A stretch of 64,000 bases of DNA. Origin: Dactylorhiza incarnata (Eukaryota; Streptophyta; Magnoliopsida; Asparagales; Orchidaceae). Position numbers and translations under genes: made by a program. Positions 38,411 to 48,795 of this stretch are shown piece by piece. The stretch is from assembly GCA_033032865.1 (NCBI GenBank), contig JAWHQI010000049.1, forward strand, positions 3,410,001 to 3,474,000, given 5' to 3'. The notes under the pieces were generated by a model that ran no database searches, was not told the origin of the DNA, and saw only the letters and a program-made list of their open reading frames with translations. Each line of letters starts with the position of its first letter. Within the stretch, counting starts at the first letter, position 1.

Positions 38411-41271
38411 TGTAACACCCCTGATTTTCGTTAATTATTTTGTGTAGCCGCTATGACGTAATTATGGGTGTAAGGGCATTACGTCAGCTCGTTAGGTTTA
38501 GTTTTGGGCCTTAGCTTAGATAAAGTATGTAATTTAGATCGAGTGTGCAAAATTTCGTGACATTTTGAGTTAAAGGAAATATTTTGGGTAGTTATCAATA
38601 TTTTAGCTTCGGGAAGCTTTATCCCGAGTTTGGCTCGTCGGAATTGAATTCTGACTTTGCCGTTGGATTTGGAGCGCCAAATTTCTATTTAGGTGCGAAT
38701 TTCGTAGAAGTCCGAGGTGATTTAGTCGTCGTAGTAGTTTAAATAGAATGGGTGAATTATTATGTAATTATTACATTATTATTTTTTGCATGAAATTCTT
38801 CGAGTGAGTTCGAAGAACTCTGCATTCGATGAACTAAAGGTGAGCTGTGTTCAATGAACTAGAGGTGGGCTGCGTTCGACGAACTCGAGGTGATCTGCGT
38901 TCGACGAACTCGGGGTGAGCTGCATTCGACGAACTCGAGGTGAGCTACGTTCGACGAACTGGAGGTGAGCTGCGTTCGACGAACTTGCGGTGAGCTGCGT
39001 TCGACGAACTCGAGGTGTGCTGCGTTTGACGAACTCGAGGTGAGATGCATTCGACGAACTCAAGGTAAGCTGCGTTTGACGAACTCGAGGTGAGCTGCAT
39101 TTGACGAACTCAAGGTAAGCTGCGTTCGACGAACTGTAGGTTGCGTTCGATGAACTGGAGGCTGCGTTCGACGAACTAGAGGCTGCGTTCGACGAAATTC
39201 CTTGAAATTATTATTATGAATATATATATATATATATTTAAGCGATGAAGATCGAAAGCTTAGGTTTCATCTTCTTTTCATCTCCTTCCCCTTTTCGGCC
39301 GACCAAGAGTTCTATCGGGCGAGAGAGTGAGGGCGGCGTGTCGTGGAGCTTCAGGCCGATGATTCGAAGGCTATAGTAGTCAGAATCCTGTTTGGAGAGT
39401 GGATTTGGAAAGCACTCTGCGAGATCTTCGTTCTAGTGGTAAGCTTTTCCTGTTTCGTGGAATTTTTGGAGTTATGGTAGTGACCTAACTCCTCTTTTCG
39501 ATCCAAAAAGTTTCAGGAATTCGTGCTCGGTGTTTTCTTAGCCGATCCATAGCTTTTGGAGCGGAGAACTTCGAGCTTGCAAGGTTTAAGGCAAGTGACA
39601 ATTTTTCTCATTCTCTTTCGTTGTTGAAGTGTCATTTCTTGCTTGAGTTCTTTTTGCATTACTTAACTCTTGACCTTGGGGTGTTTCTGTGTTAATTTAA
39701 CTTTTGTATCTCCTTCATCTCACCCTAAGGTGTCTAGAATTTTTCCCTAGGAAAATCCGTATGCTTCTTAGACCTTCTCCCTGTTTTCATGAAGAAGACC
39801 TTGATTACTCGAAAAATTACTGTTTCCTGCTTGGGGATTTCTCGAGAGATTGCTTCACCTGCCTTGATTTCTCGAAAAGCCATTGTTTCCTGCTTGGTGA
39901 TTTCTCGAGATATTGCTTCTCCTATCTTGATTTCTCAAAAGGTCACTGTTTCTTGCTTGGGGATTTCTCGAGAGATTGCTTCTCCTGTCTGGGATATCTT
40001 GAAAAATCATTGTTTACTGCTTTGGGAATTCTCGAGAAACCTATTCTCTGCCTTTGATCTCTCGAGAACCCTTTGATCTTAACCCTCGACTTCTCCAGAA
40101 ATGTTTGATCTTGCTCTTGATCTCCAGAGAACCGTTTTTTCTTTAGTCATTGATTTCTCGAGAACTTTAGGTTCTTAGCTACTGATTCCTCGAGAAAATG
40201 CCCCTTTGTTTCTTAGTGCTTGAGTTATGCCTCCGATTACTTCTCCTCCTTCTTTGAAATCTCGTACCCGATGTTGTTAAAATAACTTATGTGTTCTTTT
40301 ATGAATAGTATTGGGAAATGTTTACTTTGTTGTGACCCTATCTCTTAGGGTATCCTGGTGACTATTTTCTCGGGATTCGTCCCGTACCATAATTAAAGAA
40401 ATTAATTAATAAGAACCATTTCCTTTGTCCTTGCATGGTGGGTCGTGTTTTTTTTTGGGGGGGGGGGGGCAGTGGGGAATTGTTGTATCCTTGCACGGTA
40501 GCCATTTTAGTGGTGAACCGCAGGCCTGACCTGTGGTCCCGTGGGCCGTGTTTGGGTGGTTGGGGATAATGAAACTCCCACCTGTTTTTGGCTTTGGGTG
40601 GCAGAGGATAAAGGACCGCCCGCGTTTAATTTGAGCTGATCATTCTCTTTAAATAAATTTAACAAGATAAATGAACTTTGCTTATTCCTCTTTATGGTAT
40701 TTGGTGCACTTGGTGCATTGTTTAGTTCTGTGCTTGGAGCTTCCTTTTCTCTAAGTGTTGGGCTTGGGTTGGTATCCCTTTTGCCTTATTTTCTTTACTA
40801 CTTGTTTTTCTGCCACTTGTAATTTTCCTTGCTGAGGCGTTCTTGTTTTATTGAATGCCTCAAGTTCAGAGCCTTAGCGACTAGTGGTGTAGCGGAGTCT
40901 TCGGGAGATTTAGTTGTTGTTTTGCCCCGCTGCTGCGAGGTAGTTGTTGTTAGTTTTCTTCTTGTGTTCAGACATGCTACTTTGGAGCCAACAGGTTAGT
41001 GTTAGGTTGTTGACTCCCATTGTGCCCTTTTGATACTTTATAGCTTACTTTCCAGTTAAATGCCACTGCTTTTAGATCTTGTGTATCTTGCTCTCGGGGA
41101 ATGATTTATGATTAGGTGCATTATAGTTATAAAATGGTTTTTCTTTCATTCCTCATCGCATTCCTTTTAACTTAAATCCTTATCTTTAAAGTCGCCTAAA
41201 GATATTTTCTATACTTATACTTTGTCTAGATATGTGCATCTCATTTACTTTATGTCCTGTCATCACGTGCA
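38411..41271 (+). repeat. K: TGTAACACCCC-type LTR, probably Ty3-gypsy
   Basis: Begins TGTAACACCCCTGATTTTCG, a common terminus of plant gypsy LTRs. It holds a tandem array (38830-39195), a TATA-like run (39221-39236) and a long leader with repeated CTCGAGA words (39830-40195). There is a poly-G run (about 40456-40469) and no coding frame. The right end (CACGTGCA, about 41271) is a guess, and no primer site follows. Orientation rests on the array-TATA order; a minus orientation is possible. It may be a solo LTR or part of a truncated element. Confidence 0.5.
38830..39195 (+). repeat. Tandem GAGCTGCGTTCGACGAACTC array in K
   Basis: About 14 head-to-tail units of 24-26 bp with the core CTGCGTTCGACGAACTCGAG, separated by AGGTGA-type links and decaying toward 39195. 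Two overlapping minus-strand frames here are repeat artefacts. It sits directly upstream of the TATA-like run. Confidence 0.92.
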
Positions 41272-41280
41272 TTTAGGACC

Positions 41281-41481
41281 TTAAGTGAACAAAATCAAGT
41301 ACTTTCCGCTGCAATTACATATATTTTCTCGGTGGACTAGTTGAGCCACGAACCAGGAGTGGATGTACCAGTCGACAGTGGCGAGGTATTCCTCCTTTGT
41401 GAGGTTGGCGCAGAAGATAAGGCCCTCAAGGAAGGCTCCGGAGCACATGGCCCGCCCCTCCGCCTCCACATCTGCGACCAT
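41281..41481 (-). pseudogene. L2: unassigned short minus-strand coding piece
   Basis: An ORF of about 66 codons starting MVADVEAEGRAMCSGAFLEG and ending in CNCSGKYLILFT, with a well-placed TATA box 120 bp upstream (41604-41611) and a CT-rich leader. Codon use is GC-richer than its surroundings. I recognise no family. The last 15-20 codons look like different sequence (AT-rich) and may be where another repeat joined, so the original protein was probably longer. It could be a gene piece captured by, or native to, a transposon. Confidence 0.3.
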
Positions 41482-42008
41482 GGTGTTGGAAAGCTGCGGA
41501 TCACAAAAGTGGCGAGCGCGAGCTAGATTTGTGAGAGAGTTAGAAGAAGAGGAACGCGAAGGAAGAACAGTAAATGCGGTGGTTAAAAAGTAAAGAGACC
41601 GACTATTTATAGAAATAATAAAGGCGGGAAGAAGTCGAAGCGCCAAAGTCTGCAGATAGCAAATTCACGCGGTACTCTTCCGCCTCCAGGGGTCCTATTT
41701 TCGCTCCCAGCGGGTCAACACTTTGCCAAACTTTCTCCCGTTAGTCATCGGCGAGCCAGCACTGGATAACGAAATATAATGAAACGCGAGAGCGAGTTAT
41801 AAAAGCGTACTAAGCGGCGTAAGTGATCAATGAGTAAGCGAGCCAGGCATAACAAAAGAAAATATAATAAAAACTAAAAGCACATGCTCGCAGGCGAGTC
41901 AAAATATCATTATTACAGACTTTTAAATTGTTCGCGACCCCTCCCTTCGAAGGGGAGGGGAAGAAAAATAAAGTGCAAACTGCGAAGCAAGAGTTCTTAA
42001 TATCGCAA
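41482..42008. other. L: spacer with TATA box and GC-rich hairpin
   Basis: Contains TATAAATA (41604-41611, minus strand) upstream of L2, and an inverted repeat CCCCTCCCTTCGAAGGGG with flanking GAGGGG at 41938-41961. The hairpin lies just past the stop of the L1 region (42009). Otherwise no gene is seen. Confidence 0.4.
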
Positions 42009-43217
42009 TCATTTCCAGCGACCGCGACCCCGTACGCCAGAGCGAGGGGGGATTCGCGGGTAGTGAAACTCGGGAAGCGACTGGCTCGCTTGGTTCATCA
42101 GCCGCGTGTAATATTCAATCGAAGCAATGTACACCCCAGGGGAGGTCACATCGCCATGATCTATCGGTCTCACCTGTCGAGGATGCGCGCGTTCGCGTCC
42201 TCCATCGCAACAAATCTTTCCTCATTTGTGAGCCGGTCCAACCTATTCTGTCCATGTAGATCCCACAACAGGGAGGTATGCTTCTGGAATATATCTGTGA
42301 CTCGCCTCTTAATTTGCTCTGGATCACTGGGGTCCCCCAGAAAATCTGTGACCTGACTCGGCGAGGGTGGTGGAGACATCTCCAACGCTCCGGGCTCCGA
42401 CTCGGTGAGCGGGGTCAGGGGATCACCTACAAGGTAGAAATCAGTGAGAGAGAGCAGAAATTGGCATTCGGCAAGGGTGATCTAACCTGGTGAGAGAATT
42501 TGGGTACTGGGTCACTGGCGAGATGTGCCTGGCTGGCCCTTGAATGCTTCGGTGAAGACGGGAGTGACGGCATTTCCCTACCCGGCAGGGATTGCGGTTT
42601 TTGCAGCAAAGCCTGGCTCGGGAAGTAGCGTCCCTCCGGGACTCCTTAACCCAGAATACCGAATCCGGGAGTGATGATAGTCTAGTTCAGCAAGACCGGT
42701 GGGTTCGCAGGAGGAGGAGCTCGCTCCTCTGGATTCGTGAAAGGGGACGTTGCATGAGGAATAAGGGAGATTCAACAAGTATAGAAATATAGGAGAAGGC
42801 GAGGCAAACCACTCATCTCGTCGCGAGGGCGAGTTCAGCATGTCAGCGACTCTCTCATCTACGAGAAGAGTACCAACCCCGCCGGTGGGAGAAATGTGGG
42901 TCTCCGCGATTGTCTTCCCCATGGTATTCCCTCTCAGATGAAGCGTTCTGCGAGTAAGAGAGCAAGGTTAAAAGAGCTTGACATTAAATCAACAAACTTG
43001 ACAATAGTACCTGCGAGGCGAGCCCATCATGGGACGAGGGGGATGAAAAAGAGGACCCATCCTCGCCAGACGAGCGTCGAACGACCTTCGCCGATTTGGT
43101 GGAAAACGGAGGTGGGGTACACTGCGGAGAAGCCCAGGAGGCGATAGCAACTGCCTTCCCTTTCTGGGCGGATTGTGAGGCCTTCAGGCGAGCTAGTATT
43201 TCATCATTCTTAGACAT
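42009..43217 (-). pseudogene. L1: unassigned minus-strand coding region, possibly intron-bearing
   Basis: Several linked coding stretches on one strand: MSKNDEILARLKASQSAQKG (from 43217), MGKTIAETHISPTGGVGTLL (from 42922), MSPPPSPSQVTDFLGDPSDP with RRVTDIFQKHTSLLWDLHGQ (42379-42170), then after a one-base shift SPGVYIASIEYYTRLMNQAS ending in RSGVRGRGRWK and a stop at 42009-42011. A TATA box stands at 43292-43299. GT...AG pairs exist (for example 43010 to 42948), but that splice does not keep a frame. The basic GRGRGRW tail suggests nucleic-acid binding, as in a gag, but I do not recognise the family. It may be a gag of an unlisted retroelement or a captured host gene. Confidence 0.35.
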
Positions 43218-43291
43218 CACGTTAGGGCTCGTGGCGAGTAAGAAAACAGAAAGAGGGATACAAAAGTTTGAACGCCAGCAGGGAAGGGTAG

Positions 43292-43299
43292 TATTTATA
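43292..43299 (-). promoter_or_regulatory. TATA box upstream of L1
   Basis: TATAAATA on the minus strand, 75 bp upstream of the first ATG of L1. Confidence 0.45.
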
Positions 43300-43968
43300 G
43301 TGGTGGGCATGGGCCCCACCAAAAGATTTGCACCACGTAGTCTAAAGGCTGGCGAATATCCGAGGTTGGATGATTCTTCGCGAGCCCGGAGAGCCTCGTG
43401 AAGAGCGGGGATTGTGTACAACCCTGATATTCGCCAGATTGAAGGCGAAGATGCAAGAAGTCAGCAGACGAAGGAAGAGGAAAAGCGAGCCAGAGCCTCA
43501 AAGGCCGCTCGCAGGAAGGCGAGCGAGCCGAGCACTCGCCATGGGCCCGCAAGGAAGCGAGCGAGCCGGATTATCGTGATCCGCTCACAGGAGAGCGGGC
43601 GAGCTAGATCATCGTGACCGACGATCACGCCGTCGAGCCCGACGAACTCCTTTTAAGATCGACTAACTTAAAGTTGAGTTTGACGAAAGCTGTTTTGCGT
43701 TCAACGAGCGTCATGCTCTAGGTCGACGAAGTCGTCTCAGCGGCTGGACTGGGAAGCCCAGCCGTCTCAACAGCTATTTCTGTCCAGTCCCAGCTGACCC
43801 GCTCAGACAGGCCAGTGTCTTAGCGGGCTCAAGCACTTTTCCAGCGGCTCGCGGCCCAGACTCAACGGGAGAGCTCGTAGGAGGAAGCGCGAGATCCAGA
43901 CTCCGAGGGTGTCGCCGGGATAGGAGCAAGCTGTATCTTCACGGGCCGCTCGCCCGAGAGTAGACTTT
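43300..43968 (+). repeat. L LTR-like U3, left part
   Basis: GC-rich repeats of GCGAGCCAGAGCCTCAAAGG and CTCGCAGGAAGGCGAGCGAG type, then TCGACGAA and GTCTCAGCGG words (43640-43800). The same kinds of sequence recur at 50440-50870 on the other side of M. An inverted pair ATATTCGCCAG lies at about 43345-43356 and 43424-43435. Cut at 43968 by M. Confidence 0.4.
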
Positions 43969-45605
43969 TGATGGCGCAAATCTCATACACCGCTATAGGC
44001 GGTAGCTCGACTGCGGCACGAAACGGCAGTGTACCGATCGTTCAAGTAATATAAAATGGGAATGAATCCCCAAGTATCGATCTCAAAGGAACACAGTAAG
44101 GTGGAGTTTATTATCGAGGAAGGACTTGAGATTGAAGTCCTTTCGAGCGGATGGATGCGGAAATGGGGAATTTGGTTGTGGAAAATAAAGGAAAAATACT
44201 ACAACTACTCCTATGCAATTCCGCTATGCAATGCTTCTCTTGGCGGAATGGAGACTAGGCAGGCCTTGAGCGCGCTGCGTCGCAAGGGCGGATGGACGAG
44301 TAGGCAGACGGAATCGAACTATGCAGGCCTTGAGCGCGCTTCTTCGTAGGGCGAGTGGATTACACGGGCCGCTATGCCACGCTTCGCTAGGCGTATGGAA
44401 GAGTAGGCATACGAATGGAATGGAGAGAACGGCGGAATGAGGGTCGCAGGCACCTCTTCGACAAGCTCGCCACTAGCAATTGCTAGTGCGGCACACGAAC
44501 GTGACGGCGGGATGGAGGATGGAATGGGGCGCACCTCGTACACATATGAACAAAATATAACTTCACATAGACATTAAATTAAGATTACAAGCACAATTCA
44601 TAGTGTTCATCATCAATACATGAGAGATCTAGCTACAAACACATCAATAAGAAAAGAACAAGGCAAGAAATCGACCGAATCCGAAGTCTCGTTGTAGATT
44701 CACGGTTGGAATCGCCGGGTTGTCAATCCGCGTCCAAGCTCGGTCCGCAACTTCATCCGGGGTAGAGAGAGCTGTCACTACTCTCTAATGAGCCCGTCTT
44801 CTTCGTGTCACGATCCGGTAGAGGTTTCAAACTTCCCCTTGCTTGATGTCGATGGCGGCTAAACCTTCCTTGAAGCTCTTGGATGAAGGAGGAGGCCGAG
44901 AGGAAGCTCCGGCTCAAGAATGGCGTGAAGAACAAGCCCGAAGCACCTCCCGATGGTGGGCGGCGATGGAGGGGCGAAATCGGGCGGAACAGAGCAGGAA
45001 ACGGCGGACTCGGCGGAAGAAAATCGGAGGTCCCGACCTAATTCGCGAGCAGGTCGTTTTATAGGCGCTGGAATAAACAGTGCGCACGGTCATTGGCGCA
45101 CGACCAGTGGTCGTGCGCACTAGAATCCTGTGATCGTGTGCCTGCCTGGACGGAGCCTGCAAGGCAAGAAAATTATAAAATACAATGTTCGCACGACCAG
45201 TGGCGCACGACTAGTGGTCGAGCGCACTATCGTAAGTGGTCGTGCGATAAGCCAAACAGAACTCATAAAATGGGCGTTAAGTGCGCACGATCAGTGGTGC
45301 ACGACCGGTGGTCGTGCGCGATAGAACCAGTGATCGTGCGCAGTGTTCCTGTACAGAATTGTACCGGGAACACCTGCACGACTCCTGTTCCAGCATACAA
45401 CACCAATCTAGCCACTGAAGGTGGCACTTAACAATGCATGAAAGCTAATGATGAAGATAAACAAGAAATAACACCAAAACGGGCCTAGAAGTGCACCTAG
45501 CAAGGAATAACAAATATAAGCTAAAACAAGGCTAAAGTGCAGTGGAATGACTAGATAAACGGCCCAGATGAGTCCAAAAAATGTGTATATGATCAGGACT
45601 CATCA
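43969..45605 (-). repeat. M 3' LTR
   Basis: TGATGGCGCAAATCTC to GGACTCATCA on the plus strand. Transcription runs right to left: palindrome-rich U3 (about 45085-45350), TATAAAA (45057-45063), then a leader with two near-repeats of GCAGGCCTTGAGCGCGCT (about 44262 and 44324). Minus-strand frames in it are not supported as genes. Confidence 0.92.
45085..45350. repeat. GCGCACGACCA/TGGTCGTGCGC palindromes in the M 3' LTR U3
   Basis: Three palindromes, GCGCACGACCAGTGGTCGTG plus CGC (45093-45115), GCGCACGACTAGTGGTCGAG plus CGC (45202-45224) and GCACGACCGGTGGTCGTGCG (about 45299-45318), with further half-sites (AGTGGTCGTGCG near 45235). Repeated in the 5' LTR at about 49912-50170. Confidence 0.85.
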
Positions 45606-47338
45606 CACCCCCAGACTGTTTGCGCATCCCGAGCAAACCATCTCTCGCGGACAGGAAAAACATAAGCTGGCGAAGAAACTATCAAGCGGAGTACCATGCA
45701 AAATCGCATGCTCATGTGCGTAGAAATACAGTAGATAAAATTTCTAATTATACATATTAGTTTATAATTTCCTAGGAGCGTATTTATATATTACATTTAC
45801 TCAAAAAGTGAATCACGGTGAATCATAAGGTCGTACATAGGAAGAAAGTAAACTGAACGCTGAGGCGAGCATTGCCAAAGATCGGGGCTCGGGACAACTC
45901 CATTGAAATCCATCAATGTCGGTGACCATAAGCTTGCCCGTTCGCACTCTCTCCACGGCACTGGTTTGACTCAAATGCGTGAATCAATAGGACTTTCGGT
46001 TTTAGATGGGGCTTGGGTTTAGGTGAGGTATACAATGATAAAGACGATGGCTCAAACACTAAACCCAAATGAGCTAATGCAGAAATTCTCCTCATTCACC
46101 ACACAAATACGCGGGTACACCACACCCCCAGACTTAGATTTTACTACATGGGTGTGTGCACCGCCAACTCCCAAACATACATTTATACACAGATTTTTCA
46201 AAAAAGCTCATAGCTTCTTCTTTTCTTCTCACTTATCTCCTTTTTCTTATTTTCTTTTTTTTTTCTTTTCACAAATTTTCAGCAATTTAAACAATGATGC
46301 ATAACCACATTTTCACAAACATATCACCAAATCAACAACCCAACTCATGAAAATAATAAACAGCTAAAGCTCAGATTTGGGTGTGCGACTAGGATTGTCT
46401 TTTAGGCTTTGGTGAAATAAAAGTGGGGCTGAATAAAAGAAAGGGTAGGCACAACTGGGCTAACGAGGATATAGCGATAGGAATGGGCACAAAGGCTCAA
46501 CCGGGCCAAAATGATGGCCTATATCACATTCACGCAATTGACTAACCGTATACCCATGCTTCAAGAATCGCTTTGGGCAAGTTCTAGCCACCGAGAAAGA
46601 TAATCCTTCCTCCCGACTCGGGCAATACGAGACTAACAAACGTCTACACACATTCCTATGCTACCGTTTGATTCACACCGGATTCACCACTTTTTGAGTA
46701 AAGTAAACAATATCTACGCTAATAGAAAAATATAATCTAAAAGCATAAAAAGAAATTGAATCTACACGAATTCCTACGAGACATGAGCACTCGACTAGGA
46801 GCACTGCAAGAGCCAACATTTTACTCCACCTCATAATCCTAAGCCAGCACAATGATTTTCCAAATCACACAAAAAAGACAAATTCAACTCGCGACGTGCC
46901 AACGGCTAAGCGCGCTCAAATGGGTGCTGTGGTGTGCAATGAAAATGAACAAAACATTTTAAATGAAATCTTCTAATATGCAATGCAATAGTGCATGCGA
47001 GCGGGTAAACAAAACTACTCTCCCCCAGACTTAAACTAAACAATCCGCCTAATATATGATAGGAAAATCAAAATAGGGCTAGGGGAAGAGAGTACCCAAT
47101 GCTCAGCAAGTGAGCATACCAGAAGACGCATGTAAACTAAGACAAAGCTGCAGCATCCGCCATCCAGAAAAAGGATACCTGCAGGGGTCAGCTCCGCAAA
47201 AACAAAAGAAAATAGAAAACTGAAATAAAGTGCAATTAACTAAATAAAATTAGAAAAGAAATGAAAATGCAGGAAAAATTAAGATAACTACTGGGGTTAT
47301 TGTCATCCCAGCACGACTTATTCAAAACTTTATAATAT
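45606..47338 (-). other. M body, non-coding 3' part
   Basis: Begins with the polypurine tract (minus strand GTCTGGGGGTG, 45606-45616). A TACACCACACCCCCAGACTT-like phrase near 46115 echoes the same tract. No pol motif or sustained ORF on either strand. Confidence 0.55.
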
Positions 47339-48580
47339 CTAGCTAATGGGCCTATGAAAAATAAAATGCACAGGTATCTGCTCCAATATGCGTTTCGGTA
47401 GCTGGTACCGATACGGAGATAAGGCAGTCACCCCTCTACCTAAATAATAATAATACCTGCTCCTCACAGGTAGAGGGAAAAGAAAGTAAGAAGAGGAGGA
47501 GGTCTGGTCCTCACTCAACTCACCAAAAATATCCTTGCCTAGCAAGGATTCGTCAACAGGGAGGCAGCAGGAGGCGAAGGCAATGAGTGGAGCTTCCTCT
47601 ACGGAGGGTGAATAAACCTCCTCACATGAGAGGATGCTCTCATCATTGACTTGAGCAAAAAGCTTCAAGTCCTCCTGAAGTACCTGTGAAGATTCAACCT
47701 GCATAGACTCAGATGAAGGAAGGGGATCAAGAAATAAAGAAGACGAAGAACATAAATAAACATCAATCGGGGGAGTGATCCCGGTCTCACTCCCATCAAG
47801 TTGGGTAAGTAAAAGAATGTTTGCATTGTCATCAATGCTACAAGGTTCGGCGGGATCAACAGTGGCCATGCCTAAGATTAGGACTTCCTCCACCGGTGCT
47901 GAGGAAAACTCCTCTTCACTTAGAAGGTTGTCCTCCTCTATAGGAGTAGGCACAATACTAAGATCAACCGCCTCCTCTTGTGACACATCATCGACAATGT
48001 CGTCGGAGACGAATGTAGTATGCACAACAGGGGGAGGAATAGTGCTCAGATAAAAGTCGAGCACCGATTCCTCACAAAGAATCGAATCCACTAGGGGTGG
48101 TGGATGCACATGGATAATAGGCTCAACAATGTCGGTGCATAGATCAGCCGCACATCCGGTGACCGTATCCATGCCATTCCCTTCAAGATGTGAAGGTGAC
48201 AAAGACACATAACCGGATGTTGAAGGTGTGCCGCCAGAGTTAGGAGTTGGGACGATCCGGATATCCGGCTCGTCATCCTCATCCAATTGGCGAAGATACT
48301 CGGCACAGTCCTTCAAGACATGATCAGTGCTCCGACAGAACTGGCACTGCCTTGCGGGCTTCTTTGGCACAGCGGGGGCTGAAGCCGAAAAGAAGTATGA
48401 TGGTAAAGGCTCAGCAGAGTAGCCATAAGACTTACGCGCACCATATGGAGTATCAGACGAAGTCGGTGCTCCATATGCTGGGCTATAAGAATTATGCCTA
48501 CTATTCTCCGTAGGGCATTCATCACTAGAGTGGGAGGTAGCTCCACACCAACGGCAACGGATATTAAGATGTGCCCACAT
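47339..48580 (-). CDS. M zinc-knuckle ORF (gag-like, 413 codons)
   Basis: Uninterrupted frame with two CCHC knuckles: CRWCGATSHSSDEC (residues 9-22) and CQFCRSTDHVLKDC (79-92). Between them is a Ser/Tyr/Pro-rich spacer; the rest is acidic and hydrophobic-rich with repeats such as SIVPTPIEEDNLLSEEEFSS, and ends LPKRILEQIPVHFIFHRPIS. Tandem knuckles point to RNA binding as in a nucleocapsid. A capsid-like N-terminal domain is not seen, so this is not a standard Athila gag. The start at 48580 is the first Met, 190 bp from the primer site. It is the only ORF of M and is unbroken, which argues for function until recently. Its role in packaging is inferred. Confidence 0.7.
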   Translation of the reverse strand: MWAHLNIRCRWCGATSHSSDECPTENSRHNSYSPAYGAPTSSDTPYGARKSYGYSAEPLPSYFFSASAPAVPKKPARQCQFCRSTDHVLKDCAEYLRQLDEDDEPDIRIVPTPNSGGTPSTSGYVSLSPSHLEGNGMDTVTGCAADLCTDIVEPIIHVHPPPLVDSILCEESVLDFYLSTIPPPVVHTTFVSDDIVDDVSQEEAVDLSIVPTPIEEDNLLSEEEFSSAPVEEVLILGMATVDPAEPCSIDDNANILLLTQLDGSETGITPPIDVYLCSSSSLFLDPLPSSESMQVESSQVLQEDLKLFAQVNDESILSCEEVYSPSVEEAPLIAFASCCLPVDESLLGKDIFGELSEDQTSSSSYFLFPLPVRSRYYYYLGRGVTALSPYRYQLPKRILEQIPVHFIFHRPIS

Positions 48581-48771
48581 AGTGTGAAGATAAAACGATT
48601 CAAATAGAAAAACGCTATTGTGCGAAATACCACACCTAACAGAAATTACTAAAGCAACCTAATTAAAATAGGAAAATGAAATAAAAAGAAATAAAACAAA
48701 GAAATGCAATTTACAAATGGAAGGGCTTCTCTCTCAGATTCTCCCTCTCCAGAAAACTCACACGACTGTGT

Positions 48772-48789
48772 TCCCCGGCAACGGCGCCA
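48772..48789 (-). other. M primer-binding site, tRNA-Asp type
   Basis: The minus strand reads TGGCGCCGTTGCCGGGGA, the sequence used by Athila-type elements and complementary to the tRNA-Asp 3' end. It lies six bases inside the right LTR and sets the orientation. Confidence 0.9.
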
Positions 48790-48795
48790 AAAACT

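Noticed and set aside
38830..39195. Regular short repeats that could suggest a CRISPR-like array
   Set aside because: Units are contiguous with no unique spacers, the surroundings are plant LTR sequence, and no cas gene is present.
40456..40469. Poly-G run as a possible G-quadruplex regulatory site
   Set aside because: Uninterrupted homopolymer in a low-complexity stretch; its length may be a sequencing artefact, and nothing around it supports a function.
44056..44349. 97-codon ORF starting MGMNPQVSISKEH, present twice (also 48883-49176)
   Set aside because: It is antisense to transcription within both M LTRs; its duplication reflects the LTR pair, and it has no recognised family.
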